Source of the DNA: Obelidium mucronatum
Taxonomy: Eukaryota > Chytridiomycota > Chytridiomycetes > Chytridiales > Chytriomycetaceae
Reading direction: 5' to 3'
Length of the DNA: 43,513 nucleotides
Assembly (NCBI GenBank): GCA_025765595.1
Contig: JAIVFH010000231.1
Location: 1-43,513, forward strand
The notes beneath the pieces are model-generated. The model saw only the letters and a program-made list of their open reading frames with translations. It was not told the DNA's origin and did no database searches. Position 1 is the stretch's first letter. The number at the start of each line of letters is the position of its first letter. Position numbers and translations under genes: made by a program. This document shows positions 20,609 through 30,674 of this stretch, one piece after another.

Positions 20609-20617
20609 CTTATAAAC
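20609..20617 (-). promoter_or_regulatory. TATA-like element of kinase G
   Basis: TTTATAAG on the minus strand, about 88 bp upstream of the ATG at 20524. Its position within the longer open frame argues against translation starting at 20698. Confidence 0.35.
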
Positions 20618-20698
20618 CTTTTTCACGAAACGTGGCTGTTTGAAATCCGATGACGCAAAGTGGCCCCACGTATTTGCAATCAAAGTTCGATTTGACAA

Positions 20699-21283
20699 AT
20701 TCGAAATCAGCCGCCAAAAAAGAGCGCTCGACCTTACAAATGATTTCTAATACGACCAAGATATCAAATCAAACCAAATAGCGAGGAGGGCATCAAGCGC
20801 GTTGTTTGTCGTGCTGCTGAACGTTCTGAAAAGGCATGGCGGCAGGCGGTGGGCGGCAATGTTCTCAGCCTCCCACATGCCGCAATAAAAAAGGCACTCA
20901 AATATTATTCAGTGCTCAATTTTGATCATAGCTTAAATGAACATGAATTAAATTAAATTACAGAGCTTTTTATTTATCAAGCGTCAGAAAAGAAAGAACA
21001 GAAAAAAAGAAAGAAAGAAAAAGTATAACACTTTCGAAATTTGCTGATACTTTAAAATTAAAACCAAGAAAAGAATTCAAGGCGATCGAAGCAGAAGTGT
21101 ACAAATAAATGGTGTTTTTCAAAGCCAGTTTTGCTGATGTGAAGAAAGTTGGCACTTGGTGTCATCACTTGTAAGGCATAAAAAAGAAAGGCATCCAAAC
21201 GAGTAGAGGAAGTTTCTGGAAGATGGTTGGAATGCCGAACTGGAAGGTCTTCAAGGTAGTAGTAGAGACGTGGTTGTAGGAGT
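20699..21283. other. Intergenic: kinase G upstream and kinase H 3' flank
   Basis: AT-rich with purine runs (AAAGAAAGAAAG near 21010). Only motif-free short ORFs are present. No RNA gene recognised. Confidence 0.5.
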
Positions 21284-22477
21284 TCATACGTCAGCAAAGA
21301 AAGGATGCGCCAGAACTTGGTGGATAGAAACACGCGTGGTAGGATCGACGCGAGTCATGGCAAACAAGAGATCCCAGACATCGGCATCCAAATCAGTCAT
21401 GTCGTCAAGAGGGTACTCGCCATGACGGAAAGAGACCAATCTCTCGTATCCCACACGCCCAGCCTTCACTTCCTTGACAGCAGAAGGAAGCTCGCCGTGG
21501 TCGTTCAAAAGAACGTACAGGACCATACCAAGGGCAAAGACATCCGCAGCACGACCGTCGATATCCTCACTCGAGAAGGGGGAATCCGCCAGAAACTCGG
21601 GTGGAGAAACTTCTTGGGTTCCGTACGACTTGATTCCGAAAGAAGTGTGCTTTGAATGACCAAAGTCGGCAAGACGGATCTGGGGACCCATCACTTTTCC
21701 ACCCGACTGCACCAGAACATTCTCAATCTTGATGTCTCCGTGGTAAAAGCCCTTTCTGTGCATTTCAGCGAGACCAAGCGCGACTTGCTTCACAATCTGC
21801 TTCACTGGTTGAAGCGGCAGCATCGAGTGGCCTTCGGTGTTGAACACATGGGCTCTGTGGGCATACGACCAGGCCCATAGATCCGACGAGCCTGCCGAGA
21901 AGGGCAGCGAGATGTTGACGATGGTGTTGTTGTGTGCGACCCTGAAGTTGAGTGGGCGCAGCTGGTCTGACGAGTCCGCACTGTTCATTGCGGCCATCCA
22001 GTCTGAGCCAAACAGCTCAGTCACGACGTAGAAGTGGATTGCGTCTTGCCAGTCCTCGACGTAGCTGAGCAGGTAGTTAGTAGACGATGTAGCCGACAGG
22101 TGCTTCAGCACTTCGACCTCGGCGGGTGGAGGAGTGTTCAGCGACGGCTTGTTCTTGTAGATAAATTTGACTGCGACGGGGCGGCCCGTCGCGACGCACA
22201 GCGCAGCGACGACGACGCCGTTCGAGCCGAAGCCGATGATGCGCTTCGCCGCGTACAAAGCGAGCAGCTTCGGCGCAGACAAAGGCTGCGCGAACGCTGC
22301 CGCGACGGCCGCGCGCGCCTTGGCTTCGCTGCCCAGGCCGGCGTACAGCGGCTGCGGCTTGGTTGGAAGACCGGGCGGGGTGCTGACTGGCGATGCTGAT
22401 GTTGATGTTGATGTTGATGTTGATGTTAAAGAGCCGCACGGCGAGGGCGTGCGCGTCGTGTTGAGTGCGATGGCCAT
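21284..22477 (-). CDS. Protein kinase H of the local HGD family
   Basis: Single exon, 397 residues. A Ser/Thr/Pro-rich N-terminus including a coded (Ser-Thr)n run precedes the N-module LGSEAKARAAVAAAF. Then come GFGSNG, VAVK, hinge ELFGSDWM, SSDLWAWSYAHRA, EGHSMLPLQPVKQI, YHGDIKIEN, LADFGH, YGTQEVSPPEFL, LDAD-type acidic block and TRVDPTTRVSIHQVLAHPFF. The N-lobe coding DNA (about 22090-22400) is strikingly GC-rich compared with the C-lobe and the flanks. All catalytic residues except the HRD arginine are present, so it is expected to be active. It is head-to-tail with kinase G. Confidence 0.9.
   Translation of the reverse strand: MAIALNTTRTPSPCGSLTSTSTSTSTSASPVSTPPGLPTKPQPLYAGLGSEAKARAAVAAAFAQPLSAPKLLALYAAKRIIGFGSNGVVVAALCVATGRPVAVKFIYKNKPSLNTPPPAEVEVLKHLSATSSTNYLLSYVEDWQDAIHFYVVTELFGSDWMAAMNSADSSDQLRPLNFRVAHNNTIVNISLPFSAGSSDLWAWSYAHRAHVFNTEGHSMLPLQPVKQIVKQVALGLAEMHRKGFYHGDIKIENVLVQSGGKVMGPQIRLADFGHSKHTSFGIKSYGTQEVSPPEFLADSPFSSEDIDGRAADVFALGMVLYVLLNDHGELPSAVKEVKAGRVGYERLVSFRHGEYPLDDMTDLDADVWDLLFAMTRVDPTTRVSIHQVLAHPFFADV
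22397..22427. repeat. Hexanucleotide microsatellite (TGATGT)n
   Basis: About five tandem copies within the start of kinase H, encoding alternating Ser and Thr on the minus strand. Likely length-variable between strains. Confidence 0.85.
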
Positions 22478-23044
22478 TGGAACTTGAATGTAGTTTTGGT
22501 TTAATGACTGTGGCTGCGGTGGGCGTCGTGGTTTTTAACTTTTTTTTTAGTGACGTGGATGAGGGGGAGAAACCCTGATTTCAAATGTGGTCAAGTTTTC
22601 GAACACAGACAAATCCCCCAAAACGTGGCTGAGTTTTGACCCTGTGTCTGTGCGCAGTTCCTATTGGCTTGTCCGAAAAGGCCGCAAATTATTACTTCCA
22701 CGTGTTGTGGAATAGTTACAACACGAAAGCAAACTGCTGGTTTGAAGGGGGGTGGAGGTGACAATTCCCCTCTCGTGCTTACAAATGTCGGAAAAACTCG
22801 GATTCGATTCCTGTAATATTCCGATTCGACGATTCACACTCCGATCCTATCATATCTTGACTTGTCAGTTGTATTAGCAATTGCCCGTCAAGCGAATGTC
22901 CCTGTAACTCAAGCAACCACCAACGGTTGTTGAACCAACCGAACAAGCTGGAATATTCCAGAACATTCTCGTCATGTCCGATAATAATGTCCGACTGACA
23001 AACAAACTTCACGAAAAAAAACACTCCCAAGGCATCTATTCTAT
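22478..23044. other. Intergenic: kinase H promoter and GST-like 3' flank
   Basis: No supported gene. Contains a poly-T run near 22541 and one 83-codon ORF on the minus strand without motifs. Confidence 0.5.
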
Positions 23045-23941
23045 TTAATACAACTCCGGATATAACTCCTTCTTCACAGTTTTGGCAAAACGTAGCAAAT
23101 TCTCATGTCTAGAAACCGCCGCAAACAACTTTGGATTCAAATGTGAAAACTCAACCATATTCGTCAAATGCCCAAACGCTGCCAAATCCGCCACACACAT
23201 CTTCTCATTACTGAAAAAGTAACGCTTCTCCCCCAACAACACTGCCGCGTCATCCCAAAACTCATTCTCCATTTGAACCCACGCGTCCTCTGGATACTTG
23301 CTCGTTCCATTCTTGAACAACATATCAGCTACACCCGGCTGGATGAACCGATCGGGAACAATCTTGTAAACAAGCCACGGCATACTCTCTTCAAAGTACT
23401 CGCTTTTTGTGGCCTCCCAGTTATGTACCCATCTCTCCAGAACCATGCGAAAGTAAATAAAGTTTTCGATCCCGTACCGAAACATGTTGGCGCGAGCCTT
23501 GATTTCAGCGGTTAGCCAAGCATCGGGGTCTGCGATAACGCCCTCTTTGACGAGTCTCTTGATAATGAGCTGCGAATCGCTTAGAATCTCGCCGTTCCAA
23601 TGCAAGACGGGGATCTTTGATGTGGGTAGCTGCGTGTACTCAACGACGTGGACTTGAAAGTCGACTTTGGCGTGTCGAAGGAGGGCGTCCAGTTTCGCAA
23701 CGAAGGGGCTCCCATGTGGTTATTTACTCTTTTGGGAAAGTGTTGCGAGGATGATGGTTTTTCGGTCGTTGGCAGTTGTAAGGGGTTTGAATTGTGAGGA
23801 TGTTGGGATTGGGCAGTGGGTGGTCTTTGAAGATTTTGAGGTTAGACATTGGAGGAGGAGGGCTGTGATGATTATGGATGCTGCAGCGAGGATGACTTGT
23901 TTGTTGTCGTTGAAGGTTGTGATCAGTTCTGATTGATCCAT
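23045..23941 (-). pseudogene. Metaxin/Fax-like GST, in-frame stop at codon 74
   Basis: Paralog of the intact gene at 28524-29384. From the ATG at 23941 (MDQSELITTFNDNK) one frame covers 298 codons. It has an N-terminal membrane segment (about residues 16-33), a thioredoxin-like half starting HGSPFVAKLDALL with SKIPVLHW and LSDSQLI, and a GST C-half with RYFFSNEKMCVADLAAFG. Codon 74 (23720-23722) is TAA where the paralog has Phe, and spacing on both sides is identical (QKSK*PHGSPF against QKNTFPNGSPF), so this is a base substitution, not an indel. No GT-AG intron of credible length removes it, and no in-frame ATG restores the N-half. It is a recent pseudogene, a readthrough gene or a sequence error. 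Confidence 0.8.
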
Positions 23942-24390
23942 CTTTTTTTTTGTTTGTTTGAACGGACACGTTGTAATTGGACCAAAAATTGGGATAAAAT
24001 AGTTTATCTTGATGTGAACGGGGAGGTTTCTCGGAGTATTGATTGAGCGCTTCCTGTGCTGCATACGACACCTTTTTTTTCTCTCATTGAATGGCATTCT
24101 TTCCGCCAAAGCGGTTTGTACAGCAATCAGCCGCTGGCGGCAACTCGAAAGAACAGAAGCCTTTTAACGTATCTTGGATCGGGAGGAAGCTTGCGTTTCT
24201 GTTTCAAGTAAGAGCTGTTTTGCACACTGCCCAATTTTAAAGTCCGATCGCTCACCAACAGAGCAGGAACGCAAACTAGCCATACTAAATGATATCGAAG
24301 GTACTTTTGAGGCCGCCTATCAAGTATGGTACAACCTGTCAAAACTGTGTTGGCAATCTGATTTAAGCTCACCAATTTGCTCCAAATTAG

Positions 24391-26187
24391 AGCCCTGGAA
24401 CGGCGCCGACTGCTTCTTCAATCGATTCAGCGGTTTTGACAAAATTGACCGATGACCTTCCCATGGAGCTGATTGCAGCCATATTCAGCTGGATCGCACC
24501 AGCCCACGTCCACAAATACAGAGCCCTCTGCCACTCAATCAACAACATCCTCAGCGACTCCTACTTCCACAACCTGAATGTAACCAACTTTTATCGGAAG
24601 CTGGAACCGCTTGAAAAAGTCGTCAAAATTAGTTACGCAGTGTTCCCAGATCTGGAGACTGTCAAGTCATCTTGGGAGATCCTACTGCAGGACTATCGTT
24701 CCAAACTATACGGCGATAAACCAGTTATAAGCATTCGGTCAAAAGACCATGGAATCTTGCCAGTTGCTAGCAACATGATTAAACACTTGGGCTTGCCATT
24801 CCCGCTTGATCATGTAAACGCAAGGCGAATCATGCGATACAATCGCGCGACAGGCACTATAAGGAGATTGAATGATCGGGATATGAATCAGCGGGGACCG
24901 TTTCCATTTGATCCGGTGATGGATGTATTAGTATTCTGGAACCCATCACCGCCCTCTCTCCCAGTCGAGCCTCCTCCTCCACCACAGCCGCAAACACTAC
25001 GGATCTTTGTGCCTGCATATACAAGCGCCTCAAGATACGAACACCTCCAAAAAGAAGCCGGTAAATCACCCAACTCGAAACGGATCGACGTTCCATTCAG
25101 TGTGTATCCCTGTTTATCCCATACTTGGAGTGTATGGAAAGATGGATACCCAATGAAAGATGGAAGAGTGGATTCACGCTGGTTTATGCTTCTGTTGGAG
25201 GATTTTATGCAGGAATGTGGGCTGGAAAACGCGATTGTGCGGCGACAGCCTTTCAGTGGTGGTATTGCTTTGGCTTCTCCAACTACTAGTTATGATTGTA
25301 ATGATGGAATCGATCCCTTGGATTTCAGAAAGGAAAAGATTGTGATATATCCAATGGGTCTTGATAATGTTGTGGTACCGCCAAGTCCCTTGGAGCAGTG
25401 GAATGCGACTCACCAGCAAGCAACGGCTGCAGCAGCCGAAAGAGATTTTGGAAAGGCTGTTCAACTGTTTCGAGAGTTGATCAAATCAAAGCTGGATGTT
25501 TACGGTATCAAAGGCCCGCCAGCATATGAGAATCACGTTGATATTGCATCTATCCGGATCGCCCAACAAGATTTTAAAGAAGCGTCAAAAGAACTGTGTA
25601 TATTTTTCGAAAACGGGCCCCAACGATCAGAGAATGTGTTGATGACTGCGTTTGAACTGTTGCGGCAGATTGCAATGAAGGGGGACTGTCCTGGATTGGT
25701 TGGTCCTTACACGGCGGAGCGATTCGAGGACGGTGGCGGTGGTGGTGCCTTGTTGGTTGATTCCTACAGTGATTTATCTGACGTGTATTCTCAAACGGGG
25801 CTGTTCAGTGGAAACATTGCGGTTCCCATCAACCGTGACACAGTAGATAGTATAGAGTGTGTCAATTCATTTGATATCAGTGGGAGATTCCTGCATAGCC
25901 AAGGGCGATATCGCGAAGCTTTAAAGCGCTTTAGAACTGCCTTGATCCGCAGACTGTTGCTCTTCCCGGATCAATTGGACGCGGTGCAATCCACGCGGGA
26001 TCATATGCAGACTGCAAGGTTGGAGCTTTGCAAGGAGTTGATGGGGAAGGACGATTATCATGCTGCTTATCCACTCGCAAAGAGTTATTACAATATTTGC
26101 ATGGAGGATTTTGGTTCATTTTCTGAAAAAACGATAGAAGCTTCGAATATGGTGAAGCAATGTGAGGATAAACTCTGTATTATTTGA
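24391..26187 (+). CDS. F-box / TPR repeat protein (paralog 2)
   Basis: Predicted SCF substrate receptor of about 590 residues. F-box: DDLPMELIAAIFSWIAP with the following HKYRALCHSINNIL helix. A middle domain is shared with the copies at 5.4 and 26.7 kb (KISYAVFPDLETVKSSW, VISIRSKDHGILPVASNMI, DVLVFWNP with a proline-rich run, FVPAYT). TPR-like helices follow from about residue 345 (FGKAVQLFRELIKSKLDVYG, QQDFKEASKELCIFFENGP, QGRYREALKRFRTAL). There is no in-frame ATG before 24463, which falls inside the F-box. The exon seems to begin at an acceptor (CCAAATTAG, ending 24390), so a start exon lies upstream and was not resolved. It is divergent from the GST-like pseudogene. Confidence 0.8.
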   Translation, partial: SPGTAPTASSIDSAVLTKLTDDLPMELIAAIFSWIAPAHVHKYRALCHSINNILSDSYFHNLNVTNFYRKLEPLEKVVKISYAVFPDLETVKSSWEILLQDYRSKLYGDKPVISIRSKDHGILPVASNMIKHLGLPFPLDHVNARRIMRYNRATGTIRRLNDRDMNQRGPFPFDPVMDVLVFWNPSPPSLPVEPPPPPQPQTLRIFVPAYTSASRYEHLQKEAGKSPNSKRIDVPFSVYPCLSHTWSVWKDGYPMKDGRVDSRWFMLLLEDFMQECGLENAIVRRQPFSGGIALASPTTSYDCNDGIDPLDFRKEKIVIYPMGLDNVVVPPSPLEQWNATHQQATAAAAERDFGKAVQLFRELIKSKLDVYGIKGPPAYENHVDIASIRIAQQDFKEASKELCIFFENGPQRSENVLMTAFELLRQIAMKGDCPGLVGPYTAERFEDGGGGGALLVDSYSDLSDVYSQTGLFSGNIAVPINRDTVDSIECVNSFDISGRFLHSQGRYREALKRFRTALIRRLLLFPDQLDAVQSTRDHMQTARLELCKELMGKDDYHAAYPLAKSYYNICMEDFGSFSEKTIEASNMVKQCEDKLCII

Positions 26188-26326
26188 TGAAATGATTCAT
26201 AGTTAAGCATTTTATCCGCATTTCATTTTACGTTAAACCAACTCACCATGCGTTTTCACTTTTCTCTGATTTCAGAATTTGGCAGCTCACTTAATTGAGG
26301 CTTGAATTGATATTATTAATAAATCC

Positions 26327-26341
26327 AAAAAAAAAAAAAAA
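26327..26341 (+). repeat. A15 run directly after an AATAAA
   Basis: AATAAA at 26318-26323 is followed by TCC and 15 A residues, abutting an ATG at 26341. It looks like a genomic poly(A) tail between tandem F-box/TPR copies, but a simple A-tract is equally possible. Confidence 0.7.
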
Positions 26342-26654
26342 TGACAACAGCTCCATTCCTTCCGTCAAGGCCACTCACGCGGCAATCAGCGACTACAGGC
26401 AGATCAGACTTAAAGAGCCCTTCTGATGACTCTTCAAATGGGGCAAACGTTGATTGCCGGATTCAAGTGAGCATTTGTGAATTTAATTGGGTTGAAGCCC
26501 AATTTAACAGTTCTTCATGTCTGTCCTTGTAGGAATCAGCGGACGTAGAACCCATACTATCCAAATCAGAGGATTTCGAATGCGATCTTGCATCCCTCGT
26601 TATAGTATGTACAACCCTACCAAAGTCATAAATTATTGATCAATGTCCTCTCAG

Positions 26655-28465
26655 ATCCCTCAGCATTGCCGCATAAAACCGATTCACCAGGTTCCATCAA
26701 TTCAAACTCCATTGATTCGAGATCCAAAACGCGTTTGATTGACGGTATGCCTGTGGAGGTGATTGCAGCCATATTCAGTTGGATTGCTCCTCCAGCACAA
26801 GTCCACCAATATCGAGCCTTATGCCGCTCAATCAACAATGCCCTCAGCGATCCTTACTTTCATCAACTCAATGTACTCAAGTTTTATCGAAACTTGGGAC
26901 CACTCGAAAAGGTGGTCAAAATCAGTTACGTTGTGTTTCCAGATCTGGAGATTATCAAAGGTGTTTGGGATATTGTACTGCATGACCATTGTCCCGAGAT
27001 GTACGGTGATAAACTTGTCATTAGCGTGCGGTCGAAAGACCATGGAATTCTTCCGGTTGCTAGTAAGATGGTTGAGCGTTTGGACTTGCCATTTCCTCTT
27101 GAACACGTGAACGCCACGAGACTAATGCGATACAATCGCGAAATCGGGGTGGTGAGAAAGCTATTTGAGAGGGGTGTAGATCGGCAGGGTCCGTCTCCAT
27201 TTGATGCAGAGTATGAAGTTTTGGTATTTTGGAATCCGGCATTACCGTATCTGCCACTACCAGAAACACTACAAATTTTTGTTCCTGCGTATACGGCAGC
27301 TTCTTCAAGATATGAAATCTTCCGAGGAATCAGAAAAGAATACGTTTCAAAGCGGATTCATATTCCGTTCTCGATATATCCCTCATTGTCTTGGAATTGG
27401 AGTGTGGTGGAAGATGGTTACGCAATGGCAGACGGAAGAGTCGATATCTACTGTTTTATGCTCATGTTGGATAAGTTTATGGATGATCAAGGGCTGGTGA
27501 ACGTAATTGTGCGGCGGCAATTAATGCAAAGCGATGCTGTTACGACAACTTCGGCCACTCCAGTGACAAGTATATTCAGCCAGGATATGAATGGCAACTT
27601 AAGTCCGCTGGATTTCACAAAAGAAAGAATAGTACTATATCCCATCGGCCTCTATGATGGTTTTGCACCTCCTGAATCCTTAAAGGAGTGGAACTTGATC
27701 CAACAAAAAGCAACGGAATTGGCTGCTGAAAATTCTTTTGACGAAGCCGCCAACTTGTTTCGCAAGCTGATTGTTTCCAAATTGGACGTTTATGGAGTCA
27801 AGGCCCCACAAACATATGAAAACCATGTTGACATTGCAGCTATCCGATTCGCCCAACACAATCTCCAGCAAGCTTCAAAGGAACTGCGTATTTTTTTCGA
27901 AAACGGACCACAGCGGTCGAAGCAGCTATTGAAGACTGCATTTGACCTCATGCGTCAAATTGCAATAATGGGGGATTGTCCTGGATTGGTTGGTCCTTTC
28001 ACTGCGGAACATTCAAAGCGCGGCGGCAAGTTTGCAAAGTCCTACAATGGACTATTCAGTGTGTATTCCAAAACAGGATTATTTAGTCGGGATGTTGCTG
28101 TTCCTGTCAACCGAGAAACGGCAACTAGTATTGAGTGTGTTAATTCATTTTTCATTAGTGGGATGTTTTTGCATCAACAAGGGCGATATGAGGAGGCTTT
28201 AAAGCGGTATGGGACTGCTCTGGAGAGGAGACAGTTGCTATTTCCGGACCAGTTGGTTGCACTGCAAACTATACGGAATCATATGCAGGTTACTAGGTTG
28301 GCACTTTGCAAAAGGTTGATGGCGAGAGGGGATTATCATGCAGCGTACCCAGTGTCGAAGAGTTACTACGAAGTTTCCATGGAGAATTTAAGTTGGCTGG
28401 CTGAACCATCGACGGAGGCGTACGATATGGTGAAGCAATGTGAGAAAGAACTCGGTATTATTTGA
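26655..28465 (+). CDS. F-box / TPR repeat protein (paralog 3)
   Basis: Tandem duplicate of the preceding gene, about 600 residues. Same order: F-box (DGMPVEVIAAIFSWIAPPAQ), middle domain (KISYVVFPDLEIIKGVW, VISVRSKDHGILPVASKMV, EVLVFWNPALP), TPR-like region (FDEAANLFRKLIVSKLDVYG, QQASKELRIFFENGPQRSK, QGRYEEALKRYGTALERRQ) ending in CEKELGII. The main exon begins after CCTCTCAG at 26654. Candidate 5' exons are 26341-26466 (ATG start, GTGAGC donor) and 26533-26604 (GTATGT donor), but they join one base out of frame, so the start is unresolved. The proline-rich stretch of paralog 2 is shorter here. It is convergent with the GST-like gene 58 bp downstream. Confidence 0.8.
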
Positions 28466-28523
28466 TTGAATTTCGGTATATTTGTGGATGAAGCACGAAA
28501 CAAAAGAATACGTTTGTTGACTT

Positions 28524-29384
28524 CTATGGTTGTTCCGGATACAATTCCTTTTTGACGCGTGCAACAAAATCCAACAAATTCTGGTGTCTAGCAATTGCTG
28601 CATACAATCGCGGAGTCAAATTGGGAAGCTCGACAACATTTGCCAAGAGCCCAAAGGCAGTATAGTCTGCCATACACATTTTGCTGTTGCTGAAAAAGTA
28701 CCGCTTATCGCCCAACAACGCAGCTGCGTTATCCCAGAAAACCGTTTCCATTTGAATCCACGTGTCCTCGGAATACCGCATTTTGCTGAAGGCTTCAATC
28801 TGGCCCTTTTTAATAACCAACTTGACAAACTGCTGCACGAAAACCTTGAAGAAGCCTGTGAGTCCACCAAAGTAGCATTCTAATGTATCTTCGCAATGAT
28901 GCATCCATCTTTCGTTTCCCAAACGGTAGTAGATAAAGTTCTCAACGGCCAAACGAAACATTTCAGCATTCGCTCTTGTGACTGGATCCGCAAGCCATGC
29001 ATTCGGGTGCTCGGAAATAACTCCGTCACTGGCGAGTCGGTTGACAATCAGTTCTGAGTCGCTGATTGTTTCACCCTTGTAGTAGAGGGCAGGTACCTTC
29101 CCGGTTTTTGAGCAGGGAACGTTGGGCGAGCCTTCGCTGATTACTTTGAAGTTGTTTGCTCTGAATACTGCATCGAGTTTTGCAACAAAGGGACTGCCGT
29201 TGGGGAAGGTGTTTTTCTGGAAGAGACCAGTGATAAGAATTGGTGTTTTTTCGTTCTTCTTCACAGCTTCTGGCTTGGGTTTGTTTCTCTGGCGTTGTAA
29301 GAAGACAGAAATGACCGCGACTGTGGCAGCCGAGGCGAAGATGATGGACTTGTTGGTTTGGACGAAAATAGACAGATCGCTCAT
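28524..29384 (-). CDS. Membrane-anchored metaxin/Fax-like glutathione S-transferase family protein
   Basis: Single exon, 286 residues. A hydrophobic segment at about 14-31 (SIIFASAATVAVISVF) followed by basic residues suggests an N-terminal signal anchor, as in outer-membrane proteins. Then comes a thioredoxin-like half (ILITGLFQKNTFPNGSPFVAKLDAVFRANNF, broken here as ILITGL / FPNGSPFVAKLD) with GKVPALYY and ISDSELIVNRL, and a GST_C-like half ending KRYFFSNSKMCMADYTAFGLLANVV. The SPFVAKLDAVFR pattern and the RYFF...ADxxAFG block are typical of failed-axon-connections/metaxin-like GSTs. The catalytic Ser/Cys of ordinary GSTs is not evident. Substrate and localisation are inferred, not shown. 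The intact partner of the broken copy at 23.0 kb. Confidence 0.8.
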   Translation of the reverse strand: MSDLSIFVQTNKSIIFASAATVAVISVFLQRQRNKPKPEAVKKNEKTPILITGLFQKNTFPNGSPFVAKLDAVFRANNFKVISEGSPNVPCSKTGKVPALYYKGETISDSELIVNRLASDGVISEHPNAWLADPVTRANAEMFRLAVENFIYYRLGNERWMHHCEDTLECYFGGLTGFFKVFVQQFVKLVIKKGQIEAFSKMRYSEDTWIQMETVFWDNAAALLGDKRYFFSNSKMCMADYTAFGLLANVVELPNLTPRLYAAIARHQNLLDFVARVKKELYPEQP

Positions 29385-29430
29385 TTAAATAGAGATTCCG
29401 CAAATATCACTAACTATTTTAATACACGAT

Positions 29431-30650
29431 TTAACTGTAAAACTGTTCGACAACGCGTCGATGGCTTCTATAGAGTCCTCTCCAGGCCGTCCAACCAAAC
29501 TCTTGTTGTTCTCCTGGAAACAAGTCTCCCTGTGGCACATCGCACACAATGGCTTTACTTCCCCGTTGCTGTCTCCATTCTGCCAAAATGATTGGATCTA
29601 CTTCATGTTCCAAATTCAAAGGTCTCAAACGCGCATTCAAGGCAGGCAAGCTGAACCACGCGATCGAATATCTCGTTTCTTGATTTTCTGCACCAGAAGA
29701 AATGACGCGGTGTGTAGCAGCTTGTGCAATACCACCAGTCAGGTTTTCAATTTGTTGTCCAAAGTTGATTAGAATCGCGTTCGGGATAAAAGGAACGGAT
29801 ACCCAATTTCCTTCAAAATCTTGGATTTGAAGTCCTTCTACGTTCGAAGTGGCCAGAAGAGTAAGCCTATAAATTAATGTTACAACTTATGCAAAGGTTG
29901 ATTTCAAACTCACCATCCTCCATCTTTATGAGCACCAACCCCTTGAGTCGTGTTGGGAGGTCTTTGAATTCCATCAACTACGTCTCCCACTGGATATCGA
30001 ATCGTCTTCATTCGCGCAAACGGTAATGGTCCATAGCTTGGCATGTCTTCTTCATCACCGTCCAGGAATCGGCTCAATCGCCCCTTGGGAAGCCCAAGCG
30101 CCACCTCCAACGCGCGCGTAATATTCCTTGATATCTCGTCTGCTTTTCCGAACCAGTCCAGCACGATATCCCGATGCCCAGGCAAAACCGAGTCCGGCAG
30201 GAATTGGTTGCGGCCAACCAGATTGAGAAACGGCTTCTCCGCAAACAACTGCGGCGCAAAACGTTTGCGATCTAATGGCGCGGCGTCGGTGGCAAAGTCG
30301 ATCTGATCGCGTAGATCAGTTTTGCTTTGCGTTGTTTCGTCGCCGTACTTTGCGAAGCCACGGAAATGTCTTGAATTTGCCATGTCGATTTGACGCCGAG
30401 TTTCGAGCGGAAGTTCAAAGAAGGCTTTTGTTGAGCCTAAGATCTGGGTCTGGGTTTCAGGGTCGGACAGGGGCGTGTTTGTTAGGGCAAAGAAGCCAAG
30501 GCCAAAGAGGGCTGCTTGAAGAGAGCGGATGAAGCTGAGAGAAGAGGGCGAAGAATCGTCATTGGGATTCCACAGGGAATAGTCGAGCTTGTGGATAAAC
30601 TGGTTCATGTTTTTTTGAATGACGCAATCAAGCATGACCATCTTTTCCAC
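29431..30650 (-). CDS. 2-oxoglutarate/Fe(II) dioxygenase, isopenicillin N synthase-like
   Basis: Two exons (29914-30650, 29431-29866; 47-bp intron GTGAGT...TATAG), 390 residues. The intron falls within the codon of Trp246 in HKDGGW. The iron triad is visible: H241 and D243 in GAHKDGG and H298 in THRVIS. R311-Y-S313 is the RxS motif that binds the 2OG carboxylate. The N-terminal half has the DIOX_N pattern (FFALTNTPLSD, FFELPLETRRQIDM, RHFRGFAKYGDE). Likely oxidises a small molecule, but these enzymes range widely so the substrate is unknown. The ATG at 30650 lies only 24 bp after the stop of the F-box/ankyrin gene on the same strand. An internal Met15 would leave 66 bp. Confidence 0.88.
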
Positions 30651-30674
30651 GATATGTTTATTCAGGCATCAATT

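Noticed and set aside
20970..21333. Minus-strand ORFs after kinase H
   Set aside because: They are AT-rich 3' flank with no homology to the kinases and no motif.
23700..23725. Micro-intron GTAAATAACCACATGGGAG removing the TAA in the GST-like gene
   Set aside because: Nineteen bases is far below the 47-68 bp introns seen in this window, and removal would shift the frame.
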